A DNA stretch of 10,681 nucleotides, taken from the NCBI GenBank assembly GCA_027596945.1, contig JADGJH010001323.1:1-10681 (forward strand). Direction: 5' to 3'. Positions 1 through 7,741 of the stretch are shown piece by piece. Under the pieces are notes generated by a model. It did not search any database. It worked only from the letters and a program-made list of their open reading frames with translations, and was not told where the DNA came from. Made by a program: the position numbers and the translations under genes. This DNA comes from Physocladia obscura. Taxonomy: Eukaryota; Chytridiomycota; Chytridiomycetes; Chytridiales; Chytriomycetaceae. Each line of letters begins with the position of its first letter. The first letter of the stretch is position 1.

Positions 1-1
1 A

Positions 2-49
2 AAAAGCTGCGATGTGAAGCTTGAATTGGAAATCAAATTCAACACTTAA
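2..49 (+). CDS. possible 3' end of an upstream gene (weak)
   Basis: An open frame enters from the left edge and ends at a TAA after 15 codons. The peptide alternates charged and hydrophobic residues (VKLELEIKFNT), as a C-terminal beta strand would. An A-rich tract follows directly. Nothing identifies the family, and so short an open stretch can arise by chance. The sequence before the window is needed to decide. Confidence 0.2.
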   Translation, partial: KSCDVKLELEIKFNT

Positions 50-426
50 AAAAAAAAAGATTTCTCTATATCATCTCCAAATTTGAATAATATCAGAAAA
101 CTAGTATTTTGAGAACATTCTATCTTTTGCATGGCAAAAATTAAACTGGTGAAGTATTAGTTCTTCTTGAACACTTTTTCTCACTTTCGTCCTTTGCTAA
201 TTGGCACTTAAAATAAACTTGGTTGTTACGCAATCACTTTCAAACATATCTTCAGTGTTCTTGAATGACCAATCTTGCTCGAAAGAATGATAATTATTAA
301 GCAACAATAAAGTAAAATCAACAGAAAGTGTTTGTATTGGATTGAGTCGACAAATGAAAAGTAAGTTGAAATGATGATTTATTTTCTACTTAAATGAGCA
401 ACCGAAAATAAAAGTCAGTTCTTTGT
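50..426. other. AT-rich intergenic stretch, no gene seen
   Basis: This stretch has A/T runs and frequent stops in all frames. The only element I can name is the minus-strand AATAAA at 378-383, which serves the small gene to its right. Confidence 0.6.
378..383 (-). terminator. putative poly(A) signal of the small secreted-peptide gene
   Basis: The plus strand reads TTTATT, which is AATAAA on the minus strand. It lies about 44 nt past the stop codon of the 427-570 gene, a normal distance for a eukaryotic polyadenylation signal. Confidence 0.45.
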
Positions 427-570
427 TCAGGCTGGCGCAGGCGTTGGCTCGGCCTGGCGATGAGGATCAGTCAGTGGAGCGGTTATAGTCAATTGTCCTA
501 TTCCACCGCCGGCAGCGACTTCCATAGTCATCAAGATGATGGTAGCAACAGTGACGAGTGCCAGTTTCAT
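427..570 (-). CDS. small secreted peptide, 47 aa, function unknown
   Basis: A 47-codon ORF starts at the ATG at 570 and ends with TGA at 427-429. Residues 1-20 form a clear signal peptide: Lys at position 2, a hydrophobic core LALVTVATIILM, and a likely cut after EVAA. The predicted mature part is only about 27 residues: a Gly-rich start (GGGIGQLTI), then a Pro/Thr/Ala-rich tail (EPTPAPA). Three things support a real gene. The GC-rich island coincides with the ORF in otherwise AT-rich DNA. The start has A at -3 after an A-rich leader. An AATAAA lies about 44 nt after the stop. No family is recognised. It could be a small secreted protein, or the first exon of a longer or decayed secreted enzyme. 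A longer overlapping frame at 467-655 has poor composition and is treated as a shadow. Confidence 0.5.
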   Translation of the reverse strand: MKLALVTVATIILMTMEVAAGGGIGQLTITAPLTDPHRQAEPTPAPA

Positions 571-1211
571 TTTTTGGATCTTTTTTTTCAAAAAATTGCA
601 GGTTAAATTTATACCTTCGAAAATTACATGAGAGATCCTGCGATTTCAACAGCAATTAACCCTGGTGTGATTTCAGTACAATCACACAATTTAAATGCAA
701 AACGGATAATTTGCAAAATTAAAAAAAAATTTATTTATTTGGAGCGAGAGTAAATGCTGTTTGAAATAGCTACTATAAATATATAATTTCCTTACTGCAC
801 ATTCATTGTAATTAAAATTCAAAACATCATGCAGGGATAAAAATCAAGGATAGAATTTTGAATGCTGAATCCTGGGTATAAGCGCTGTGTCATTTACACC
901 CTGTATGTTGGAAATCATATTCGCGTGACAAAGTCCCAGAACAAAAATTCATTAAAATTTTTTGGAACCCTTAAAATTTAATATCAGATGACTTTTAACT
1001 TACCTACAAAACTTTGTTACTTGATGCAAAAACAGCTTTTTCAGTCAAAAAAACATGTTTTACTATAAATTACTTGCAATATCATCATAAATGCTCTCTA
1101 TCCTCGCACAATCATACATCGTTAAGAAGGCGGAAATTTGTTTTCCTTTGAAACACAAATTGCGACTTTTATTAAAAAGAATCTTTCTACTACATAATTC
1201 ATTGTACGTAA
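571..1211. other. AT-rich intergenic stretch, no gene seen
   Basis: This DNA lies between the 5' side of the small secreted gene and the 3' side of the first GH7 gene. I see no credible ORF. A TATA-like run, ATAAATATATAA, at about 775-786 could belong to a promoter, but its position relative to either gene does not prove it. The right end holds the GH7 3' UTR. Confidence 0.55.
1168..1173 (-). terminator. putative poly(A) signal of the GH7-CBM1 gene
   Basis: TTTATT on the plus strand is AATAAA on the minus strand. It is about 39 nt downstream of the TGA at 1212-1214. Confidence 0.5.
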
Positions 1212-2525
1212 TCAGAGACACTGCGAATAATATGGGTTGCTAACAGTGCACGTGGATGAAGTACAGCATGTGGGACCAATCCAGCCGATTCCTCCGCACT
1301 GAGCCCATTTCGTCGCGCAAAAGTTAGCAGCTGTTGTCGTGTTCTTTACAGCAGTTGTAGTCTTCGTGGCAATGGTTGCAGAAATTGTCTTTGTGGCAAC
1401 CGTGGTAGTTTTTTGCGCTGTAGTAATTGTTTTTGGTGCAGAAGTAGTTGTAGTAACTTTTGGAACGGTTGTAATAGCCTTTGAAATGGTTGTAGTATCC
1501 TTTGAAATAGTTGTAATAGCCTTTGAAATAGTTGTACTAGCCTTTGAAATGGTTGTAGTAGTATTTGGAACCGTTGTAGTAGTAGTCGCTTTCTCAACAG
1601 CTGTGGTGGTGGTTTTGCCAACAGTGCCGCTGATTGGTGCGACAGTAAAAGCAGAGAACTTTGCAACTTGGCTGAGTCCAGAAAGTGCACTGCATTTTGC
1701 TGTTGACGAGCCACCATCCAACCAGTCCATATCCCCACTATTTGCAGTTCCCCACAAAGAAAGAATAAACACCATTCCTTCATCCAATCCCTTTGACATT
1801 GCCGAGAAACCTCCACCATACTGAGCAGTGGGAAGAGAAGCGCAAGATGACTCAGTAAGAATTCCGATGCTGACAACAGTGCCTCCCTGAGTAAAAGTTT
1901 GCACAACAGAAGACAAAGTTCCAGTATCTGTTCCGTCACTGGTTGCAAAAGTCGTTGTCACGACAAACGCTTTTGTAAGATCAATTCCGCTCGTGTATTT
2001 CGGACCGATTGCAGTGCTTGACATATCATTGATTCCACACCCCCAGCTACTGCAAGTTCCTTGAGCGTTCGATTGAGAAGCAAGCGGGCAAGGATGAGCT
2101 GTCACTTGCTGTCCCCCAATGTTTCCTTCAGTGACGTCAAACTCGTTGCAAGTATTTTGCCCGTCGCAGTATCCGTAACCGATTTCGGAACTAAGATTGA
2201 TAGCCGTGAAATACATTGCTGCGTTCATTCCACATGGAATTTCTGAGATATCCATCGTGAAGGTCAGCTTGCGGTTCTTCAGGTAGATTGGCTCATAAGC
2301 GGTTTGTGCAGGGTTGACGAGGTACAAACGATTGCTTCCCATTGTTAGCGAGGTTCCAGAAGTATTTACATTCGACAATGAGCCGTAAGGCATGGCTGGA
2401 GTGACATATGTGTTGCGAACTTCACATGCGGTGGATGTGCAAAGTGTGTATGGGAAGGAAGCGAGCGATTGTGCGCTTACTGTCGCAAAGTTTGCCATTA
2501 CGGCAGCCAGTATAGCGAACTGCAT
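1212..2525 (-). CDS. secreted GH7 family cellulase (compact type) with C-terminal CBM1
   Basis: Intronless, 437 aa. Residues 1-18 are a signal peptide, cut near TVSA/QS. Residues about 21-298 are a glycoside hydrolase family 7 domain. Visible landmarks are NRLYLV (65-70), [11 protein letters not shown] (97-106), the catalytic ExDxxE motif (E128, D130, E133; by family analogy E128 nucleophile and E133 acid/base), TAHPC with H144, and GMVFILSLW...DWLD (W258, W268). Ten cysteines (29, 34, 98, 120, 126, 146, 158, 163, 228, 278) could form five disulfides. Residues 299-402 are a Thr/Ser/Lys/Ile-rich linker with heptad repeats. Residues 403-437 are a typical fungal CBM1 ([19 protein letters not shown]; likely cellulose-binding face W407, Y432, Y433). 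The predicted role is extracellular hydrolysis of beta-1,4-glucan in cellulose. Typical fungal GH7 catalytic domains are near 370-440 residues; this one is about 280, having lost long loop segments. Whether it is a cellobiohydrolase, endoglucanase or another beta-glucanase cannot be read from the sequence. Confidence 0.9.
   Translation of the reverse strand: MQFAILAAVMANFATVSAQSLASFPYTLCTSTACEVRNTYVTPAMPYGSLSNVNTSGTSLTMGSNRLYLVNPAQTAYEPIYLKNRKLTFTMDISEIPCGMNAAMYFTAINLSSEIGYGYCDGQNTCNEFDVTEGNIGGQQVTAHPCPLASQSNAQGTCSSWGCGINDMSSTAIGPKYTSGIDLTKAFVVTTTFATSDGTDTGTLSSVVQTFTQGGTVVSIGILTESSCASLPTAQYGGGFSAMSKGLDEGMVFILSLWGTANSGDMDWLDGGSSTAKCSALSGLSQVAKFSAFTVAPISGTVGKTTTTAVEKATTTTTVPNTTTTISKASTTISKAITTISKDTTTISKAITTVPKVTTTTSAPKTITTAQKTTTVATKTISATIATKTTTAVKNTTTAANFCATKWAQCGGIGWIGPTCCTSSTCTVSNPYYSQCL
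1457..1582 (-). repeat. six 21-bp tandem units coding the GH7-CBM1 linker
   Basis: Six consecutive 21-bp units run 1457-1477, 1478-1498, 1499-1519, 1520-1540, 1541-1561 and 1562-1582. On the plus strand the core is CCTTTGAAAT(A/G)GTTGTA(N)TAG. Read on the coding strand they give heptads such as [21 protein letters not shown] and TTVPKVT. The four inner units are nearly identical and the outer two are diverged, which fits recent slippage or unequal exchange in an O-glycosylated linker. Confidence 0.85.
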
Positions 2526-5037
2526 TTTTTACTTTTTTTTGTGAATAATGGAAATACGGACAATGCAACTTTTGTAATAAAATTTTCATTCCGAAACCCT
2601 GAAACAAGATTTTTGAAATCTGATATCGGGGATTTACGTTAACGACTTCTGGAAGAAATAATTTACGCATCTAAAAAGTAAATAATTATTGTAATCAATG
2701 AATTTCAATGTTTGCGACTCGTCTTTGTCATGCGGCAACAAAATTCAATATGGACAGTAGTAAAAGTAATATAATGCAGAATTTCTTTATAATATTTCAT
2801 TTATTATTTAAATTAATTCATTAAAAATAATATATTCATGATATCTTCACTGTTAATTTTATCAATTTTAACTAAAATTTTCACCTAGCATCTTTTCCTC
2901 CATTTGTCATCCTTATCATCTTGAAAGCATATTGAGTCTTCATTCCACCCACATATCTGCAGCGCTGCACCATCTGAAAAGTGCATAAAAGGCATCGCGT
3001 TTCTAAGACTCCTCTTTAAAAGCTATCCTGAAATAACAACATTGTCAACAAGTGAGGCCATTCAATCTATTTGCCCCTTTTAACCCAGCAATTTTGTTAT
3101 TTTCAAAGTCTATCGTTGAAAAATTCTGGATTTTAGTGCCAAAAGATTCCATTTATCCAAACTAAAGGTCTACTGACTCAAAGATTTATCAAATGCCAGG
3201 ATTTGCTAAACATACTACAAAGCCCCAAGCTAATCATCAAGTAATTGAATAACAGGGTGTTTGACAGATGCAAATTCCTCTGTGAATTCTAGTAGAAAAG
3301 AGATGGATGACTTTTGATTTTAGAGTGGGGAAGATGACTCAGTTCTCCAATCTTTATTTGGGACAATTCTTCCAGAAGTTGATATAAAATACAATTGATA
3401 CTTGAAGGTTTGTTGATTTTATTAGTTCACCTCAAGTGTAAATAAATCTGTCTCTTAGTCCTAGTATAGATTTTGAACTTTTTGATATTTGACTTTGATC
3501 AGGTTGCGTTCCGAAAGTTATAGCTTTCATAGCAATTTAAATATAAAAAAAGACTTTTATTGACCTTCTTGCAGTTAACAAACAAACTGTCATCACAGAA
3601 GTACAGTACACACTTCAAATATAACTTCTGTAACAAAGGTGTGACTGAATGAAAATTTGTTTTCTCCCAGCGACGTAATTCAGAAAACAAAGTTAAGCTT
3701 GACATCATTGCCATTTGACAACATAGTTCAGCCAAATAGTACCATTTTTACTTCAGCTAACGTGCTCTGAATATTTCTGAAGAGTCACGTGATATGGAGT
3801 AAAACAATGGAAACAAAATTATTTTCTTATAATTCCTTGAAACTTTGTAAAAATCTGATTGAATAATTCCTCTTCCGCATCCCAAAAATCCCGCACTACT
3901 TTGATATTTGACTTTTGCTTAAAAGTGCTGTGGAAAATAGAATTTGACTATTTATTACTTACTGTTCATTAAAAAATTGAATAAAATAGTTGAATAAGAT
4001 GTTATCTGCAAATAAACTGGATTTCTGCTTGAATTTGTCATTAAAAGCATTTTCGAGATATCAAATAAATGTGTTAAGCATTGTTTGTGGTTGTCATTCG
4101 AAAAAATACGAATGCACAGCTTGTCCCCAGAGGTTGCGGATTCAATGTTTTCGCATAGGTCTTAGCAATGCAAAATTCAGTTCGCAATCCCCCTCCAACT
4201 CTTGTATTTAGATTTTAATTGCAAATTGAACTGAGAAGTAATTAAATTTGAGTGAGAGTCTGACTTAAAATGGTATCATCGGGAACTCAATGCTTACTAC
4301 TCACTGCTATTACCACTAATATCAATGTTTTTGCTTCACTAATACAATTGCTTTTGTATCTGCAAATTTGGTTTCGGTTTCAATAACAACGATTTCCAAA
4401 TTTGCGACTGAATTAATCAATACCGTTGCTGGCACAAATTTCAACGAAAGAATCTAATGTTACCACCACGATAACTAAGATTGCTTGTTACTGAGCAACT
4501 GTTACGGGCTATAAATAAATTTTTACGTGTGGTTGCAGGAAAGGAAATAAAAATGAATCTTTTTAATAAAAATAACAAAACAGTATTTCCATAGGAAGAC
4601 GAATTTTTGAGTGCTTTCCTCTGCGTCATGACATGAAACAAAAAAAAAACATTTTTACTAATCGTTTTATTTCTAATTAAGTTCCAAGAGTTTATTTTTG
4701 CATTTGATTTCAAAATAATATTGTCACTGCTTTCCAACGTTCGTATAACTTTGGTACCATTTGTCTTGCTGATTAACCTAATCAGATTTGAATCATCTGA
4801 CTAGTACCACCCAACAATTAATTATTACTCATAATGTTTTAGAATGCATAAAAAATTACGGGGTAAATATGTATTAATGTGAAATGTTAATTATTTACTT
4901 TTTAAATTCCTCCGTCAACCAAACAGGATGGCATGCTTTTGTTTCTGTGAAAATGTAAAATTAAAAATTTATGAAATTTTCTTTTTGAGAAAATGAAATA
5001 AAAAAGCTGGAAAAAAAAAACAGAAAAAAAAAGCCAA
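2526..5037. other. 2.5 kb intergenic region between divergent GH7 genes
   Basis: The region is AT-rich and contains the upstream regions of both GH7 genes. Both genes read outward, so their promoters must lie here. Both starts follow A-rich leaders (around 2526-2545 and 4990-5037). I see no TATA box I would defend. Weak items: a short protein-like frame at 2885-2995 (minus), a perfect 7+3+7 inverted repeat at 4769-4785, and a Thr/Ile-rich patch at about 4330-4490. Longer ORFs here (3499-3735 minus, 3999-4211 plus, 4441-4737 minus) have AT-driven composition and no recognisable motif. Confidence 0.6.
4769..4785. repeat. perfect 7+3+7 inverted repeat upstream of the second GH7 gene
   Basis: CTGATTA-ACC-TAATCAG lies about 250 bp before the ATG at 5038. 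A perfect dyad of this size in a promoter could bind a dimeric regulator. No matching site was found before the other GH7 gene, and AT-rich DNA gives such dyads by chance, so the regulatory role is only a suggestion. Confidence 0.25.
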
Positions 5038-5934
5038 ATGAAAATCATCACAATTGCAATACTATGCGCAGAAATTTTTTCCGTAAGCGCCACGTCGCTC
5101 GCTTCTTTCCCTTACACACTTTGCACGTCATCTGGATGCACAGTGCGCAACACACATGTCACTCCAGCAATGCCAAACGGCTCTTTGTCAAACGTCGCCA
5201 CCTCAAAAACTTCGTTAACAATGGGGCCCAACCGTTTGTATCTCGTCAACCCTGCACAAACCGCTTACGAACCATTCTACCTCAAGAACCGCAAGCTGAC
5301 CTTCACTATGGATATCTCCCAAGTTCCGTGTGGAATGAACGCGGCCATGTATTTTACGGCCATGAACTTGAATTCCGCTCTCGGTTATGGATATTGCGAC
5401 GGTCAGAGTACTTGTAACGAGTTTGATGTTACTGAGGCAAATATTGGTGGGCAGCAAATTACGGCGCATCCTTGTCCTCTTGCCACGCAGTCAAATAGTG
5501 CGGAAACTTGCAGCAGCTGGGGCTGTGGAGTCAATGATATGTCAAGCACTTCAATTGGTCCTAAATACACAAGTGGAATTGATGTTACCAAACCGTTTGT
5601 TGTCACCACCACGTTTGCTACAACTGATGGCACTGACAGCGGAACTTTGAAGTCCGTCGTTCAGACTTTTACTCAGGGAAGCCACGTTGCCACTGTTGGA
5701 ACTATTACTGAGTCTTCATGTGCATCCTTGCCTGCTGCTCAGTATGGTGGTGGATTTGCTGCAATGTCAAAGGGGTTGGACGAGGGAATGGTGTTTATTT
5801 TCTCGCTGTGGGGAACAGCAAATAGCGGGGATATGAATTGGTTGGACGGTGGTTCATCAACAGCAAAATGCAGTGCACTTTCTGGACTGAGTCAGGTTGC
5901 AAAGTTTTCTGCTTTTACGGTCGCACCCATTTGA
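5038..5934 (+). CDS. secreted GH7 family cellulase (compact type), catalytic domain only
   Basis: Intronless, 298 aa, starting at an ATG after an A-rich leader. Residues 1-18 are a signal peptide (MKIITIAILCAEIFSVSA), replaced relative to the paralogue at 1212-2525. From residue 19 the two proteins match closely and without gaps to residue 298. GH7 landmarks: NRLYLV (65-70), [10 protein letters not shown], the catalytic ExDxxE in NEFDVTE (E128, D130, E133), TAHPC (H144), and SLW...NWLD near 257-270. All ten domain cysteines of the paralogue are present. The TGA falls directly after VAPI, exactly where the paralogue's linker begins, so there is no linker and no CBM1. I see no remnant of either downstream. 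Predicted role: soluble extracellular beta-1,4-glucanase, perhaps acting on amorphous or soluble substrate that does not need a binding module (inference). It is divergent from its paralogue, 2.5 kb away. Confidence 0.9.
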   Translation: MKIITIAILCAEIFSVSATSLASFPYTLCTSSGCTVRNTHVTPAMPNGSLSNVATSKTSLTMGPNRLYLVNPAQTAYEPFYLKNRKLTFTMDISQVPCGMNAAMYFTAMNLNSALGYGYCDGQSTCNEFDVTEANIGGQQITAHPCPLATQSNSAETCSSWGCGVNDMSSTSIGPKYTSGIDVTKPFVVTTTFATTDGTDSGTLKSVVQTFTQGSHVATVGTITESSCASLPAAQYGGGFAAMSKGLDEGMVFIFSLWGTANSGDMNWLDGGSSTAKCSALSGLSQVAKFSAFTVAPI

Positions 5935-7180
5935 TTCCCAGTTTCAGAAATACAATTAGCTTTTTTTAATTTTAATTTTAATTTTCTGAAACCAAAACCA
6001 AGCCATATGAAGACAATTACTGAAATGATTCATAATTGACAAAACTAAATTCGAAAAAGTTTTTGGTCAATACTTAGTGTTAAACGTCGTTGAAATAAGG
6101 CATCAACAGTGTTTATAGTTTTGGAAGGGGAATTGAGTAAGATACAAATTACCGCTGTGACGCGGCAAAAGATTGAGTGTTGCACAGTATTTAGTGTCTA
6201 CAATAGTAATTTATTATTTTAATTTTAACTTATAATATTGTTTTTGGCATTAATTATAGGAGGGTTTAATTAAAAAATAAAAATAAAGCAAAAAAATCAA
6301 ATCAAATTATTTTTCTTCAATATTCAAGGACTACAGTAGTTAAACCTGCTTGCTACAAAGTTTTAATTAAGTTATAAAAAAAATGACTAAAATTACTTTT
6401 GTTTGTAGTTTCTTATTTTAACCGACTTGAAGCTATTTTGAATGAGATAAACTAATATGTTAGCTAAATAATAAATAAGTGATGCTAAAATAGCTTTTTT
6501 GAAATCTCATATTCTAATTGATTAGTATGGTAATTTGGTATGGCATACAGTGACAATAATTTTTTCCTTTACTCTATTATTTTGCAGATATCATTTTTTA
6601 TTGGTAGATTTGATTTGACTTTAGAAAGCTATTATTTAATAAGTTTTCTAGAGAATAAAAGTGGAGTTTATTGGAGTTTTGGATATTGTTAAAGAAATAT
6701 TTCTTAAAGCAATGAACTAAGATGTATAATAAAACAAAAATTCTCAAAAGCAAAATAAAAATCAGAATTCAACTTGAAGGATGCTATAAGAATAGATCCA
6801 TCAATTAGACTGATACTTGACTTTTTCAAACACAGTATATTACCAGAAATTTCAGCATTGCCCTACTCATCAAATAATTATTTTGATCTCAGATCTTCTT
6901 CTACAATTTAACTCAAGTTTTTTCAAAATTATTCTATTGCTCCTAAAGCAATCTGTGGTTCTCAGCATATGAGAATCTAACATGTACATATTACTGTGAA
7001 GGAACCATAATTTCCACTTTAACAGGCTTGTTTTTGTTTTCAATATTAAAATGTCATAAGATATAGCATAAAAGAAATGAATATCTTTAGATACTATTAT
7101 TATTTTTATTTTGAATGGTGATAAGGCAATTGTCGTTCTTGTGAATTGATTTGTGGAGATTGAAAAAAAGCAAAAAGTGA
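5935..7180. other. AT-rich intergenic stretch, no gene seen
   Basis: About 1.2 kb with long A/T runs, including a short TTTTAAT-type repeat at about 5961-5985 just after the GH7 stop. A 115-codon minus-strand frame (6870-7217) is rich in Ile, Leu, Phe and Lys, has no motif, and overlaps the start of the bL32m gene; I treat it as chance. I found no tRNA, repeat family or mobile element. Confidence 0.6.
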
Positions 7181-7608
7181 ATGGCTGCAATATCAGGATC
7201 GTTTGGATTGGCAGCACGAAAGACTTTTTTCTTCAACTCGACGCTTGCAACAATATCTGAATCTGCATCAAACACCGTATCTCGTCTCGTTCCAGCCGCG
7301 CTGTCTGCATTAATCCCATCTGCTTTTGGTCTCTGGAACCCTTTGATTCTTTGGGCCGTTCCGAAGAAAAAAACCACGCACAGAAAAAAGGTATAACGAT
7401 TCAATCTTTGCTGTCAAATAACTTGTGTGAAGGTTATTTGACGCTTTTTTATTATTTTTTTCTCTGATGTGAACAGCGATTACGAATGATGGGAAAATGG
7501 CTGCGTCCGATGGAAAATATCGTCGCTTGTCGTTTGTGTGGATCGCCAACTTTGCTGCACCACGCGTGCAAGACATGTTTGCGCGGTCTGAAAGATATTA
7601 AAAGCTAA
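7181..7608 (+). CDS. mrpl32: mitochondrial large-subunit ribosomal protein bL32m
   Basis: Two exons: 7181-7390 (70 codons) and 7477-7608 (43 codons plus TAA). They are separated by an 86-nt phase-0 intron beginning GTATAA and ending GAACAG. The product is 113 aa. Residues 1 to about 58 look like a mitochondrial presequence (Ser/Thr/Ala/Arg-rich, almost no acidic residues). The mature part starts at the family hallmark AVPKKKTTHRKK (59-70), with the splice junction joining it to RLRMMGKWLRP. The zinc-binding cysteines are C88, C91, C101 and C104 (CRLC...CKTC), as expected for bL32m. The protein belongs to the mitoribosomal large subunit; in yeast and animals its N-terminus is trimmed by the m-AAA protease (family knowledge). 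The gene converges on the mL45/Mba1-type gene, with 133 bp between the stops. Without splicing, the first exon runs into a stop just after the lysines. Confidence 0.9.
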
Positions 7609-7627
7609 TAAACGAATTTAAAATAAA
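7607..7627 (+). terminator. putative poly(A) signals of bL32m
   Basis: AATAAA occurs at 7607-7612, overlapping the TAA stop, and again at 7622-7627. The second has the better distance for a cleavage site before the convergent gene. Confidence 0.4.
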
Positions 7628-7679
7628 ATGAAAACATCTGCGCTCTACCAGTAAATTAAGTAATCCAACGATAAAAAAA

Positions 7680-7685
7680 TTTATT
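7680..7685 (-). terminator. putative poly(A) signal of the mL45/Mba1-type gene
   Basis: TTTATT on the plus strand is AATAAA on the minus strand, about 57 nt past the stop at 7742. The two convergent transcripts must end within the 133-bp gap between stops or overlap there. Confidence 0.45.
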
Positions 7686-7741
7686 CGACATGCCCCTTGC
7701 TCGCTCACAACAGCCAAAAAAAAAAAAAAAGTGAAACAAAA

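Noticed and set aside
1346..1948. 200-codon minus-strand frame, and the 161-codon plus-strand frame at 1339-1824, over the GH7-CBM1 gene
   Set aside because: Both are shadows of the repetitive linker and catalytic domain; they are Leu/Gln- or Val-rich with no domain, while the GH7 frame has full family motifs.
3499..3735. Minus-strand frame of about 71 codons from an internal ATG
   Set aside because: AT-driven composition, no family resemblance, no splice or poly(A) context that favours it.
3999..4211. Plus-strand frame of about 70 codons with clustered cysteines (CGCHSKKYECTACPQ)
   Set aside because: The spacing does not fit a zinc finger I can name, and the rest of the frame is low in information; likely chance.
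4441..4737. 98-codon minus-strand frame
   Set aside because: Starts only at a non-ATG codon, is rich in Asn/Lys/Phe/Ser as random AT-rich sequence would be, and has no motif.
6870..7217. 115-codon minus-strand frame overlapping the bL32m start
   Set aside because: Ile/Leu/Phe/Lys-rich with no motif, and it overlaps the first exon of a firmly identified gene.
7087..7404. Minus-strand frame over bL32m exon 1
   Set aside because: Opposite-strand shadow of the bL32m exon and its intron.
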